Counted from the stretch's first letter, positions 1 to 13,702 are shown. The stretch is 64,000 nt of DNA from Epiperipatus broadwayi (GCA_028023455.1 JAQFVV010013393.1:16001-80000), one strand, 5' to 3'. Notes: a model not told the origin generated them from the sequence alone. Numbers and translations are program-made.

Positions 1-295
1 TGTAAAATTTGGAAAAAAATCACTGATGTCACAAAACCTTTTGGTTGGTTACTAACATTCGTTTTAAATTTTGTCACTATCTAATATTTTTATAATTATA
101 AATAAAATTTTATTTTTGAAAAAACTTTTGTTCACTTTCATAACCTGACAAATTATTAATATACTTTTTACAAACAAAACTAAAGTGAATATAATATCAA
201 ATGATGAATATATTTTAATGCTTGAGTTTGTGAGTTGACCAATTAAAAGTTTAGACTTTTACCTCACTCAGCCAATAAAATTAATCACCAGTGCA
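1..295. repeat. Left copy of an inverted dispersed repeat
   Basis: This stretch is an inverted, diverged copy of 5118-5405. Shared blocks include TTTTGGTTGGTTA near the outer end, GTTCACTTTC, and CAATAAAATTAATCACCAGTG at the inner end. The pair could be the terminal inverted repeats of one DNA transposon of about 5.4 kb, or two separate insertions of one repeat in opposite orientation. The outer end cannot be judged because the window starts here. No coding capacity seen. Confidence 0.6.
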
Positions 296-1440
296 AAGGT
301 TAATACAGAAGCTGCAGAATTAGCAACATGTATTGCTAGAAAACCATAGTAGTGCTCAACTGAGCTTCATGCCCAAGTCCTCAATTATATCAACTGTTAT
401 CACCTGAATTTGAAACTAGCACCTAAACTGTGAATTAGATGCTGCCCCACATCCTCTCCCATTGTTCAACCAAAGAATGGAAGGAAAAGCATGAAACTAT
501 TGATGGAGACCAAAGACTGACCAGTTAGAAAATCCAAAGCAATGAAAACCACACTAAAGGAATTATGCCATTTTAAAATCACAGAAAACCTAGAGAAATA
601 TTTTTCCATAATAACTATCTAGACACTTTATTGTTAAATGAAATAAACTTTGACAAGGACAATCATAAACTTAGCTTTTAAAGTACTGGTTTATATGCTC
701 TTTATGTGTAAAATGTTATACCATGTTTTATATTAAGTTTGTGTGTGCATGAATAAATAATAAATGTTTGTTTAAAATACTTCTTGGTCTATATTCACTT
801 TTTCTCTTTTAACTGTGTCACTTAATTTAATGGTAGAAATATCTATACATGTGAAGTAAAATGCACTGGACCCCTGATTAAGAATAGGAGCTAGTTTAGG
901 ATATTTCAAGCACTGGATTGGTGTGCCTGTCATCCAAGCATGCTGGCTATATATAACGAATGGTTGGTGCCTGAGTTTTATTCAAATAAAATGCTTTGGA
1001 TGGCAGGTTTTTGTTCCAGAAGTCAAAGAGTGCTATGGACAGGAAATATGATCAAGCTGTGCATTTGTATAGACTCAATATGGCCATAGTAATCATTGAT
1101 GGTCCATCTATCAATAGTATTTTACCCCTCTGCTTAAAGTGCAAATCCATTCCCATATGTATTAAAGATATAACTAAATAATTGCATAAAATAAATGATA
1201 ATAAAAATGAAATGTCTTATAATAAATAATTACATAATAAATATTAAAAGAATATTATTAAATAATAAATATTATGAATATAAAAAAAGGATAAAGAATA
1301 AATATGTATTCAGCTTTATAAGGAGTGTAATAAACTAAAGATATTAAGACTTACATATTATAGTCAACATATTGAAAGTGTAGTATGTAGAGAAATAGTT
1401 GTAAAACAGGTTAGGCAGGTGGATTTTTTTCAATATATAT
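296..1440. other. Non-coding, probably old repeat interior
   Basis: There is no convincing reading frame. The segment at 300-560 is less AT-rich than its surroundings and may be the remains of the transposon whose left arm is at 1-295. The open frame at 996-1181 has no recognisable domain. It is short and I treat it as chance. Confidence 0.4.
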
Positions 1441-2799
1441 TGTAAGGTTTATTTATATACGTTGAAAATATATTGGCATTTGGTAAAAGCTAAAAAATAA
1501 AAGTAAATTTAGATTTTTTTTTGACTAATTTTTTTTTTTAAAAAAATAATGTACAATGAAAGTTAAATTTTTCTTTCGTATTTTTTTTTTACTTAACTGA
1601 AAATAAAAGTAGAATTAGAGAGAACAAAAGAATTCCAAAAGCCAGTAAAAAGATAAGCTAAAAGAAAAACATTTTAGCTAATTAAACATGGCCGAAAAAC
1701 TTGATAAAAAAAATGAGAACTTAGTAATTGAAAAATGATAAAGACTGTATAAGATTATAAACACAAAATGCCATGATATTAGCATGCGCAGAAGTCTGAC
1801 AATGGGACCTCTAGTATAAAAAGAAGGGATTCGGTTGGAGAAACATCTTGGTTTAGCTGATATTCTTTTGGTTGGTTTTGGATTAGAGAATCCAGACCAC
1901 TTTACGATGAAAAAGTTACTCATACGAGAGTAGACTGGAGCTTTAGCTGACATCATTACCGATGGACACCAGAGAAGCTTACGCAACTAGCCTATGGAAC
2001 CAGCACCAAGATCAACTAATAATCAAAGGCCGTGAGCTCAATTCAACCCCGAAAAACTATGCATAGTTATCTACAACCTTCGTGAATTCACAAAACTTAC
2101 CGGTAAGTTAAGACTACTTATTCCTGATTGTGACAAAATTAAGCGTTTGCAAACAAGTCTTAAAATAATCCCGATAGAGACTTTCATTTTTTCTGTACAA
2201 GAGACTTTTGTTTATACCAGAACTTTTTAATTAATTATTTTATTTTATTGATTGCATCATATTTGAATTAATGTGTGTTCTCTCTGATTTACTTGATTAG
2301 GAATTCTCATTTTAACTTAAACAGATTTTTAATCTGTTATAATAATAAAAATATTTCTAATATCAATTTTCATTTGTCCATTATTAATAATAGTTATTAT
2401 TTTTTTTTTTATTAAATCTATTAGTAGTTTAATAAGATTTAAAAATGTAATTTACCTTTGCCAATATGTTTGAATAAGCCCAGGAATAATAATCTTAAAA
2501 AAATAATCCTCGTTACGGTATGATGTAGTACCGATTAGTTTAAAAGTATTTTTTTTATTTGTGAGATGTTATATGATGATTTCAGTGAATTCTTAGGAAT
2601 TCTGGCACCCAGATTAAATAAATTAAAAGCTGATTTCGTCAATAGCACAATTCTCAACAATTAATAGGCCGAGTTGATCAGGAAATATAGCTATGTTTTT
2701 AGAATAGAAATATAACTCTTCTTTTTTGACATAGCTTGATCAACTCATGTGCAGTTTATATTAGTGTGTAGAGGCCTAGCAAAACAGAAAATGTTATAA
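1441..2799 (+). repeat. 5' LTR of the short LTR element
   Basis: It begins TGTAAG and ends TTATAA just before the PBS. A TATA box (TATAAAAAG) lies at about 1815. Downstream there is a strong 5' splice-site consensus, CCGGTAAGTTAAG, near 2100. Close to the LTR end, GAGTTGATCA near 2672 and TTGATCAACTC near 2742 form an imperfect hairpin. A 102-codon frame on the opposite strand at 1678-1986 also occurs in the second LTR, but only because the LTRs are nearly identical; it has no domain and I do not call it a gene. Confidence 0.7.
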
Positions 2800-2817
2800 T
2801 GGCAACCCAACTCGGGC
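2800..2817 (+). other. tRNA primer-binding site
   Basis: TGGCAACCCAACTCGGGC starts exactly where the two LTR copies stop matching. It begins with TGG, the complement of the tRNA CCA end. I cannot name the tRNA without a search. Confidence 0.55.
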
Positions 2818-3533
2818 TTTGATTTAACAACTACAACCTGAGATAAGTTGTAATGATAAAGAACGTTACAACGATGACCCAAAGAAACTCACAGCCGGAA
2901 AATAAATAGTAATTTTTTTAAAAAAATAAATTATATAAACTAATGAACTAATTAAACCCTGATTATTAAAATATAAAAAAAAATATTTTTTTAATATGAC
3001 TTCCAGAAAGAAAAAATGTATGTATATTTTTTTTGATATGTCTAAAATAAAACACGATCGTGGCTGATGTAGACATAAGTCACAAGTATTTGACTGGGTA
3101 GGCGGTTACTGAAGAGGGGAAAAACATAGCCCCAAGTCCTAGTACACAGTATATTAACATAAGACCACCTTTATATGCCCATCAGACTATTTCTAGCAGG
3201 GATCCCAATAAAGGGGAAGGTGGACCAAGTTGCCACGAGCCTGTAAGACTCAAAACGATGAGCAACACTTGTTAGTGCTTATAACTTGGGCTTCTTATCA
3301 TTACTATTACACTTAAGCGGAAAGGAAACAGATGAATGTTGAAATATTTTTCATTCCCGCCGTGTTAGACCTAAAAGTGGGCGTTAAAGCCGAACGTCAC
3401 TTGTTGAATGAGTCTACAGAATATATCAGCACGCTACTACAAAAAAAACAAACATGAATATGAATTTAAAAAACTTAAGAATAAAATTAGTGTAAACCCC
3501 TATTTTATTCTCATCTCCTGGCACTGGTGGTAT
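2818..3533 (+). other. Interior of the short LTR element, non-coding
   Basis: About 715 bp with no ORF over 60 codons that resembles Gag or Pol. Its last bases, CTGGCACTGGTGGTAT, are only mildly purine-rich, so a polypurine tract is not clear. The interior may carry packaging signals, which would suit a non-autonomous element. Confidence 0.5.
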
Positions 3534-4890
3534 TGTAATGTTTATTTATATACATTGCAAATATATTGGCATTTGGTAAAAGCTAAAAAATAAAAGTAAA
3601 TTTAGATTTTTTTTTGACTAATTTTTTTTTTTAAAAAAATAACGTACAATGAAAGTTAAATTTTTCTTTCGTATTTTTTTTTTACTTAACTGGAAATAAA
3701 AGTAGAATTAGAGAGAACAAAAGAATTCCAAAAGCCAGTAAAAAGATAAGCTAAAAGAAAAACATTTTAGCTAATTAAACATGGCCGAAAAACTTGATAA
3801 AAAAAATGAGAACTTAGTAATTGAAAAATGATAAAGACTGTATAAGATTATAAACACAAAATGCCATGATATTAGCATGCGCAGAAGTCTGACAATGGGA
3901 CCTCTAGTATAAAAAGAAGGGATTCGGTTGGAGAAACGTCTTGGTTTAGCTGATATTCTTTTGGTTGGTTTTGGATTAGAGAATCCAGACCACTTTACGA
4001 TGAAAAAGTTACTCATACGAGAGTAGACTGGAGCTTTAGCTGACATCATTACCGATGGATACCAGAGAAGCTTACGTGACTAGCCTATGGAACCAGCACC
4101 AAGATCAACTAATAATCAAAGGCCGTGAGCTTAATTCAACCCCGAAAAACTATGCATAGTTATCTACAACCTTCGTGAATTCACAAAACTTACCGGTAAG
4201 TTAAGACTACTTATTCCTGATTGTGACAAAATTAAGCGTTTGCAAACAAGTCTTAAAATAATCCCGATAGAGACTTTCATTTTTTCTGTACAAGAGACTT
4301 TTGTTTATACCAGAACTTTTTAATTAATTATTTTATTTTATTGATTGCATCATATTTGAATTAATATGTGTTCTCTCTGATTTACTTGATTAGGAATTCT
4401 CATTTTAACTTAAATAGATTTTTTAATCTGTTATAATAATAAAAATATTTCTAATATCAATTTTCATTTGTCCGTTATTAATAATAGTTATTATTTTTTT
4501 TATTAAATCTATTAGTAGTTTAATAAGATTTAAAAATGTAATTTACCTTTACCAATATGTTTGAATAAGCCCAGGAATAATAATCTTAAAAAAATAATCC
4601 TCGTTACAGTATGATGTAATACCGATTAGTTTAAAAGTATTTTTTTTATTTGTGAGATGTTATATGACGATTTCAGCGAATTCTTAGAAATTCTGGCGCC
4701 CAGATTAAATAAATTAAAAGCTGATTTCGTCAATAGCACAATTCTCAACAATTAATAGGCCGAGTTGATCTGGAAATGTAGCTATGTTTTTAGAATAGAA
4801 ATATAACTCTTCTTTTTTGACATAGCTTGATCAACTCACACGCAGTTTATATTAGCGTGTAGAGGCCTAGCAAAACAGAAAATGTTATAA
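3534..4890 (+). repeat. 3' LTR of the short LTR element
   Basis: A near-identical direct copy of 1441-2799 with the same TATA box, splice-donor consensus and hairpin. It ends TTATAA and is followed by a short TA run that continues as the flanking duplication. Confidence 0.7.
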
Positions 4891-5047
4891 TATATATATA
4901 TATAAAATTGAAGTTGGTTATAAGATAGAACAGATTAACTATACCTTATGTTAATTTAAAAAGTTATAATGGTTTAAAGGAGTTGAAGTTTGATAGTAAA
5001 AATGAATATCTATTTCATATATTTCAAATGCTCAAGTTACATTTTTA

Positions 5048-5048
<1 letters not shown>

Positions 5049-5114
<66 letters not shown>
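5049..5114. repeat. (TA)n microsatellite
   Basis: About 66 bp of uninterrupted TA, directly abutting the inner end of the inverted repeat at 5118-5405. Confidence 0.95.
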
Positions 5115-5115
<1 letters not shown>

Positions 5116-5117
5116 CT

Positions 5118-5405
5118 TATTCACTGGTGATTAATTTTATTGGCTGAGTGATGCAAAACTCTAAACTTTTAATTGGACAACTCACAAACTCAAGCATCAA
5201 AATATATTCATCTTTTAATATTATATTCACTTTAGTTTCATTTGTAAAAAGTATATTAATAATTTGTCAAGTTAGGAAAGTGAACAAAAGTTTTTTCAAA
5301 AATACATTTTTATTGATAATTATAAAAATATTAGATAGTGGCAAATTTAAAATGAAATGTAATAACCAACCAAAAAGTTTGTGACACAAGTGCCCAATTT
5401 TATGC
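5118..5405. repeat. Right copy of the inverted dispersed repeat
   Basis: Reverse-complement match to 1-295, running from CACTGGTGATTAATTTTATTG inward to AACCAACCAAAAAGTTTGTG. The open frame at 5148-5384 lies inside this repeat and is a by-product of its composition. Confidence 0.6.
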
Positions 5406-6107
5406 TGTGAAAAATAAATAGTGAAAAATAAATTATTTTTGCTAAACTCTTAACTATTTTTCTAAAATAATTTTATTTTTAGCATATTTTATCAAAATAA
5501 TTTGTAATATGTCAAAAAATACTTTTAAAATGGTCTAAAACATTCGTTTATCATTTTCGAAATGAAAAAAAAGAAATCGTAATTCTTTAGTTGTAGACAA
5601 TCCATTTTCTTTGTTGTTGAAAGGTAAAAACCAATTGAAATCAAGAATGGGCAGAACTGCATCCTAAGTTATACATTTAATGACAGTTTTATTGATTTTT
5701 TACTTGTAAAATAATTCAAGAGAAGGCAACATCTTACAGAACTTTTTTAACCTTTAAAAAAATCTCAAAATCATAATATTATCATTAAAAATAAGGAAAA
5801 TAGACTATTAAATGCAGAATCTCGAGTTAACTCAAACTTAGCCATCAAACTATTAATGTTTTATTTTGTGTTACAAATAGTATGAGTAAATTAGTGAATA
5901 ATTCTAAAAGTGTCATACCTGTTAAGCAGAGAAGTAATGTTCTGTATCAAACTTTTTGTGGATGAATGTTATCATATGTATGTGAATTGAGTTGCAGTAT
6001 AGAAAAAAAGATTAAAGGGGCATAGATTGTCATACAACTATATAAAAAGTAAAAATAATAGTGACTTAATGAAAGGACATGTAAATATAAATTTAAGTTT
6101 GATATTG
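5406..6107. other. Non-coding AT-rich spacer
   Basis: No ORF, RNA gene or recognisable repeat seen. Confidence 0.4.
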
Positions 6108-6366
6108 AAAATAATATCAACAAATAAAAATCCTTCTCCTTTTTCTTTTCAAAAACTATTTTTTTTATCTCAATACTGAACATATATATATACATTTATA
6201 TAATACAAAACTCCAATGTTTCAACTGTTTTTATCTCATACAGTCATTTTCAAGGATCTGCAACAACAATATTAAATGTATATATATGTTTAGTATTGAG
6301 ATAAAAAAAAAATAAAGTTTTTGAAAAGAAAAAGGAGAAGGATTTTTTATTTGTTGATATTATTGT
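6108..6366. repeat. Hairpin-forming inverted repeat
   Basis: The arm at 6108-6190 (AATATCAACAAATAAAAATCC onward) is the reverse complement of the arm at 6280-6366, at about 95% by eye. The loop of about 90 bp contains TCCAATGTTTCAACTG and CATTTTCAAGGA, motifs of the kind found in short dispersed repeats. A small fold-back element is the simplest reading. Confidence 0.6.
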
Positions 6367-6368
6367 AG

Positions 6369-6371
<3 letters not shown>

Positions 6372-6413
<42 letters not shown>
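6372..6413. repeat. (TA)n microsatellite, target of the solo LTR
   Basis: About 42 bp of TA ending directly at the TGTGCCC start of the solo LTR. The same repeat resumes on the far side at 10680, as expected for insertion into a TA tract. Confidence 0.9.
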
Positions 6414-6416
<3 letters not shown>

Positions 6417-9400
6417 GCCCTTTTGTATGGGTCTCCATAAATTGTTGTATCAATCTGTTTAAAAAATTTTAAATTTAAGATATATTTAGCTATATGATGT
6501 TAATTTTATTTATAACAATCTTTTAAAAAGTGTAATTGAAGTAATCTATGAATATTTGATATGTGAAAATTGTGCTGATGTTTGAGAGAGACGTTTCAAT
6601 AGGGATGATAATAGTATATGGTTGGGAAAACTGGCCATAATCAATACTGCATTAATAAATTTAATAAATAAATGTTTAAAGTTAAAGTTTTAAAAAAGAC
6701 AAGTTAAAATTAAATGCATATATTTATTGTTGATAAAGATTAAAATTTAATAAATGAATATAAATATTTTAATTATTAGTATTAGATAATAGAAGATTAA
6801 TATTTGATTTTAATAATATCGAATTATTATTTTAAAAGTTGTTATAAGATATTATTTATTTTTAAAATATTTATTTTTTAAAAATGAAATTGTTAGTTTA
6901 TTTTTAGATTATTACAAGCGTTTGTAGCTTTGTTGTAAAACAGATGTTAGTTAGACACATACACACATGCTTGGGAGTTTTTTTAGTAAAGTTGCAAAAC
7001 TATTTTAGAATTCTGTTATAAAATTTATAAATATTATATTGGCTATCACGAAATAAAAATAAAAATAGTGAATGTGAAATATTAAATCTGATTTTTAAAA
7101 AATACTGTTTAAAAAACATAACAAATAAAAATAGACTTAGTTTGTTTATAAAAATAAACTTATAAAAGTTAAAAGTGAAATAAAGTAAGAAAGAATATTT
7201 TAAAAAAATGTTTAATGGATTTAAATAAATAATAAAGATTAATTTAAGAACTTAATAATGTGATAAATAATAAATATTAAATAAGTCATTATTTATTTTT
7301 AATTCTGTCTTGTTGGTAAAATATGTAAATAAGCTAGCAAGTTGATTGTTTAATTTACCAATCAAGTGTGGAGTTTCTTCGGGTATAAAACCAAGATTCA
7401 ATTGTTCGGAGGGGGATTGTGATTGTAGTTTTTAAAGTAAAGTGAGCTATTAGAAATAGCTAAGTAAAAGTATAGACGCTCTCATAATCGTTTTAAAATT
7501 ATAAGAGAGTAGTTTTTTTAAAATAATTTATAAAAGTTTACCGATAAATATGCAGTGTTAATTTAACTATAATTTCCTATTGATCGTTCCTATTGAAACT
7601 CAATTTACTATCAAATGTTCATGGAAAACATCGTATAAGGATAAAATGTATTGGAGACTTTATACTAAAAATTTAACAAACACTGGATTAACTAGGAGAG
7701 TTACTAGATGCATAAAAGTAATACGTTGGACCTTATATAAATTTAAAAGCTGATTGTAATTGATTTTTATAAAACAGATATTTAAAAGAATGAGAAATAC
7801 TTCTTTATGAAGAAAGTATTGGTAAATTATAAATTTAAGTATATATCTTGGTAAAGATATGATAAGTAACAGTAATTGTATAAATATTTGCCTTGGTAAG
7901 TCTTTATGGTTTAAAAGACTAAATTCTGACAGTTTTAAAAGGCAAATAAATTGGAAATTTATTGGGTAAAGAAATACCTATAAAAAAATTATTATATTAG
8001 TAAAGTCTGAACGCTGGTCGTACAGAAGAATTTAAAAGTAATCTTACCTAAATATTTGTTAAGGAATGCGCAAATAAAGTATACATGGATATCCAAATCA
8101 ATTAAAAATAATTAAATAAGAACTTTGTAAATTATAGACTAATTCTAAAAAATAATAACTTTTAAATAATAATATTTTTTCCTTAAAAAGAAGTGAATCC
8201 GGATTCCATAAATTATTTTAATTATTATTTTATTCTTATGGTGGAACTGACTTTGACTTTTATTTTATTTTTTTTTAAAAAAAGAACGTTTTCATTTTTT
8301 CATAAAAACTTTTAAAAACACGTGATGTACCGGAAAAGGAAGTAATGTTTGGTGAAAATTTGTGCCTAGGAAAAAGAACAATTATGGTGAAAAGAAGACA
8401 CCGTTGGATTTTATGTAATATGTTTTTATTTATTAACTAACATAAATATTTAATTAATTATTAATTTATTAAAGATAGGAAAGGTACATTTACATTTTTT
8501 TTTAAAAAAAGCTAAATATTAATATAACATTTCATTGCATAAAGTTTATTTTATAATTATACAACACGTAATATTTTAAAGAATAATTGTTGAGTGTAAA
8601 TGTGAAATTATTTTGTAAAACTGTAATCCTGGAGGACATCGTGTGATGGATTGTACATTAAAGTATCATTTATGGTAAAAAATTATGTAATAATAATAAT
8701 TTGATGTATTTACTATGTTTTCTTTAGATCAACCAAATGTTATTTGATTGTTGAATGAATGTATAAATATTTAATGAATATACACACATAATATTAGTAA
8801 TAGCAGTTTTATTTTAATATGCATACTTTAAATTGATGATGTAAATTTAGTACAACGTAATATGAGAACCTAGAAATAATTATATGATTCTTTCGTGAAT
8901 AAATTTTAATGTTTCTGCTACAATATTAGGAATTAGATTTATTATATTAGTATAAGTTATTTATTTTTTTCCTTTTCAAGTTAGTAAGAGATATTATAAA
9001 AATCTATATTTTATTTTTTATTTTTAATAGATAAGTAAGTTAATTTTATGTAGAAATTTATATTTTGATTGAAGGTTTATCGTATATAGATGATGAGGTA
9101 TAAGAGAGTTTGGATAGTTATTATTTTTTTTTTTAAAATTGGTCATCTGTTTTTCTGAAGTTAAATAAGGTTAAAATGACTTTTGTAGATAGAAGTTTAT
9201 TAGGAAGAAATAGGAATAACAAGTAAAGAAGAGTAATAGTTTAAATATAAAAAGAATCATAGAATTTTATTTAACATAATACTTTATAAAAGTTGAAATT
9301 ATTGAATAATTTAAAATATTATTTTAAAAGAACATATACGTATTGCATATTTTGGTAAGACATGTAATATGAAATCACATCGGAATGACATAAATAATTA

Positions 9401-10679
9401 TAATCAATAATTGTTATTATATTACAAAGTTATATCAGTTTATACATTAATTAATATTTGAGTAATACTGATAGTAAATGTAATACATACTGGTACATTA
9501 TAATATAAATAGCAGTAAGACTTAAGTGAAGTAGCATTTAAATTATTAAAGTTTATTTATTTACATATATGCTACATGAATGATATTTCACATAAAACCT
9601 TTTCTTGTATTAATTGATGACAAATGATGTTTATTAAAATTTAAAGTCATAAACTTAATTAAATGTTATTGATAGAACATTTAAAAAATGTATAAATTAT
9701 CTATTTATGATTATGGAAATAATAACAGTGTAAAAATATTGTATTATTATTTTTATTTTTTCTTTGGTTTCCACTTTAAATGTAAATAGTGTAAATAAGT
9801 TATTTGTTAAAGTTAATGTAAATAAATTTGTTAAGTTGTTTTTAAAAAAAATGTGTCGAATTCATTATTTTACACCACAGCATTTGACAACAGATAATTT
9901 GAATGTACATAATATTTGCACAATATGAATTTATTATTTTATTATTTGAGAAAGAAACACAATATTTTCTTAATATAATTTATAGAAATTGATTGACATT
10001 AACATATAATATTACAATGGTCACAAAGTAATTATAATGCATAATATAAGAGTATAATATTATTTATTGCCACAGATTGTTAAATTATAAGACTTTAGTA
10101 TATTTTAAAATTAAGATACTATATGGAAATGAAAGACATGTATATGATTTACTTATTTTCTTAATGATTAATAGTATAATAAAATAAATAAGATTAAGCT
10201 ATACACTAAAGATTATTATTCCTATCTGCACGAATTATTATTACTTTAAGATAATTAGAAGAACCTGAGATCGTTTAATTATATTTCCTTAACAAAAGAT
10301 TGAGATTTATTTATCTATTATTATTAAAGATAGTTCATTTATAAAAGTCATAAGAGTGCTGTAGAGTTAGTAATGAGATAATTAAGAGGTAATAGTATTC
10401 TTATGCCATTGAGACAGTATCTTGGAAAGACATTGGCTCAATGTAAATTCAATTACCAATTGTAACTTCACTTCATAGTCTCATGATTTTAGTAAATACT
10501 TATTTAATTAGTATATAATATTGAACTATATTAATTTTTGATAAGTTTATAATAAATTTGATAAGATATAGTATTATAAAATATATTAAAGATAGCTATA
10601 CATATTTTAACCGAGCATAATGATTTAATTGAGCTAGTCATATTTTAAGTTATGTCATATATCGAGAAGTGAGGGTACA
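6414..10679 (+). repeat. Solo Gypsy LTR, about 4.27 kb
   Basis: It begins TGTGCCCTTTTGTATGGG and ends GAGGGTACA, so it has standard TG...CA ends. ATAT lies directly on each side, consistent with a 4-bp target duplication inside TA repeats. In reverse complement it matches 34210-29971 along its whole length at roughly 80-85% by eye. The matches GCCATTGAGACA near 10410 and CACCACAGCATTT near 9885 are clear. The TATA box TATAAAA is at about 7385, so U3 is about 1 kb and the remaining 3.2 kb is R plus U5. It is flanked by no internal sequence, so it is best explained as the product of LTR-LTR recombination. Confidence 0.8.
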
Positions 10680-11749
10680 ATATATATATATATATATATT
10701 AAAAGAAAAAGTGGATGTACCTTTGCTGTGTTATTATATATGATATTGAAAATATTAAGATTGTTTATGAAGAAAGAAACCATAATAAAAGAACAATTAA
10801 GGACTTAATTTTAAGAATAGAAATAAAATGAATATTATTAATAGACAAGCTGCTAACATTAAAATTTGGAATTTATGTGATTTAAGTTGATGACATTTGT
10901 TTCCACTTTGTTTTTTTTTTGTTTTTTTAATTTAAATGCAGTTGAGGCAGGTTTAAAAATTAGCTAAAACTACTTCTGGAAATTGATAGACTGTATATAA
11001 TACTTACCATTATATTTATTATTTTTATTGTTATTACAATAGTTTTTTAATTAATAGACATTTTATTTATATCATATATATATATATAATATCAAAGAAA
11101 ATAAATATAATGATCAAAATAGTTTAAAATTAATACTCAAGATGGCATAACATGCCTAAGACGTCTGTAGTAAAGATTTTATTTGTATTTTATATAGGCA
11201 TAATAAATTTTGTAATGTTGATTCTAGAGTGTTTTGATATATATGCATGTGTTTATGGATGTATAATATGATCATTATTATATAAAATGCTGTTTTACAT
11301 AGCAATAATTTGAATAAAACTTAGCTTCAGACAGATTAAGATTTTACTTTCAGTTTTTGATTCATAACTCACTCAGATTTTCTGCCATTTATTGGTTAGT
11401 AAATGTTTATGTGACTATGTTAACTAGAGTGTATAAGAATTAAAATATTTTTTTTTTTGCATATGACATATTTGCAAGCATAATGAATTATTCGTTAATA
11501 TCAACTTATTCATTACTATTGGAACCAATTTTATTTAAATAAATTTAATATTATTTTTATATTCAAAATTAACAATATATCTTTTAAGGCTAAATATACA
11601 GTACTATCAATTTTTTTTTTTTAATCTTCGTCCACTATTCAATACTTCAGTATGATTCAGAACCTTCAAATTAGAATTTTGTAAAACCTAATACCTTCAT
11701 CAGATTTGACAGGTCCAAATAATTTAATAGTATCTCAATATATGTTTAT
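10680..11749. other. Non-coding AT-rich spacer
   Basis: Starts with the TA tract that flanks the solo LTR. I see no ORF, RNA gene or recognisable mobile element in the remainder. Confidence 0.4.
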
Positions 11750-11837
11750 TTTTACATCTATTTACATATCTATCTATCTATCGATCTACCTATTTATCTG
11801 TATATGTATCTATCTATTAGCTATCTATATGTCTGTA

Positions 11838-12347
<510 letters not shown>

Positions 12348-12359
12348 CATAAGCAGTAA

Positions 12360-13700
12360 ATCTGTGATTCAGATTAATGCTTCATGTGCCACTGCTTAAC
12401 TAATCTCCAAATAGGGTTCATATCCATTTGTTCATATGCCTAGATCATATAGAGAATAACCACACATTTCCACAAAACTCTACCCGATCCTAAACAACCA
12501 TTTTATCCAAGATATTATAAATATTTTGTTTTATAGTTTAAATTATAGTTAAATTTTCCAAATAATTGTTGTTATAACATATAGAGTCATATATGTGCAT
12601 TTACATATTTGTGGGGGATAGATATATGTAATGGAAATATTTAAATAGATTTTATTTTATATTTTTGGTTACCATATTTTGACAGTTTTTGAAGTCGTCT
12701 TAAGACAGAAAATTTAAAACAATAGCGAAATCAATTATTTTATTTAGAGAAATCGCAACTGAAATAAATTCGTTTAAATATTTCAAAACAATTAAATTTA
12801 TGCAAATCTATTTCTAAATTAGAAATAGATTCAGAACAATAGCTTTGACGATTTATCAGTCTATTGCATCTTGTATTGCACAAAAGTAAAATATTTGGTT
12901 TGCTGATTAGGATCAGATGAGGGAAGTTCGTATCCGCATTGCTTCGGGTGATTTTCTTAAAAGCATTCCTAAAAAGTTCCAGCTGAATATAAATATGGCT
13001 TATTTTGACATCAGAAGGCAGAGTCAGTAAAATTCAAATTTGTTTGTTGAGATGAATCCACACAATTTTTAAATTTAAATATTATGGTGACCAACATGTC
13101 AAGAGACTTTGTCTACCTTCTGTTTTTTCCAGGATCGTCTTCACACTATAATGCCATGTTTTAGCTACTAAAAAAACATACTGCCTTATAATGCTTTTGA
13201 AACAATTTGAAAATAGAATGCTACCTCCATTTCTTAGGGACCAAGAAACACCTGTGCTCCAGTATAAATTGCTTATGAAAAAATCGAATTTTCAAGTGGG
13301 CATGCTATCACAGAATGTAACTTTTTCCTACCACCTTAAAGATTCAGTTTCACTAGTTTTACTCCTTTATTAAGCTCTGTTTAAGTTTGAGAAATGTATC
13401 TATATTTATTTTGCTGGTAACCTGATGCCAGTTATATAATTGTAATTAATCTATTTATCATGACTCTCTATAACTCTATCAAATCTTTATTTACTTGTCT
13501 TAATCCATTTCACATTCTTATTTTGATCTCTAGTTTAGTGTGGTAGAACTTTATTGATATATTTATTTTCTAGTTGTGTATATTATTTTAATATGGAATT
13601 ATATGCCACAGTTATTCAGCTTCCTGAGCATTGTTATATTGGGTGAAAGAAAGTGAAATGGAAAAGATGAACCTGGGATGATGGCAAAACATCATAAACC
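12360..13700. other. Spacer with a weak coding-like island
   Basis: Mostly non-coding. At 12917-13030 there is a frame of about 39 codons, less AT-rich than its surroundings, with a possible acceptor (GATTAG) before it. At 13100-13130 a pyrimidine tract ends in TTTTTTCCAG, a good acceptor consensus. The frame at 13191-13373 has no domain I recognise. These could be remnants of an old element or of a host exon; I cannot tell. Confidence 0.25.

Positions 13701-13702
<2 letters not shown>

Larger units (their letters stand above)
1441..4890 (+). mobile_element. Non-coding LTR element (TRIM/LARD-like)
   Basis: Two direct repeats of about 1.36 kb (1441-2799 and 3534-4890) flank a 734-bp interior without a usable ORF. 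The repeats differ at only scattered bases, about 98-99% identical by eye. The left LTR is followed at once by TGGCAACCCAACTCGGGC, which has the form of a tRNA primer-binding site, so the element reads on the plus strand. ATAT/TATAT lies on both outer sides. A non-autonomous element of this kind must be copied by the proteins of another retroelement; which one is not visible here. Confidence 0.75.

Noticed and set aside
1678-4049. Pair of near-identical minus-strand frames (1678-1986 and 3771-4049)
   Set aside because: They lie at the same place in the two LTRs of one element, so their similarity is due to LTR identity and not to coding selection; no domain, and the first frame differs at its start.
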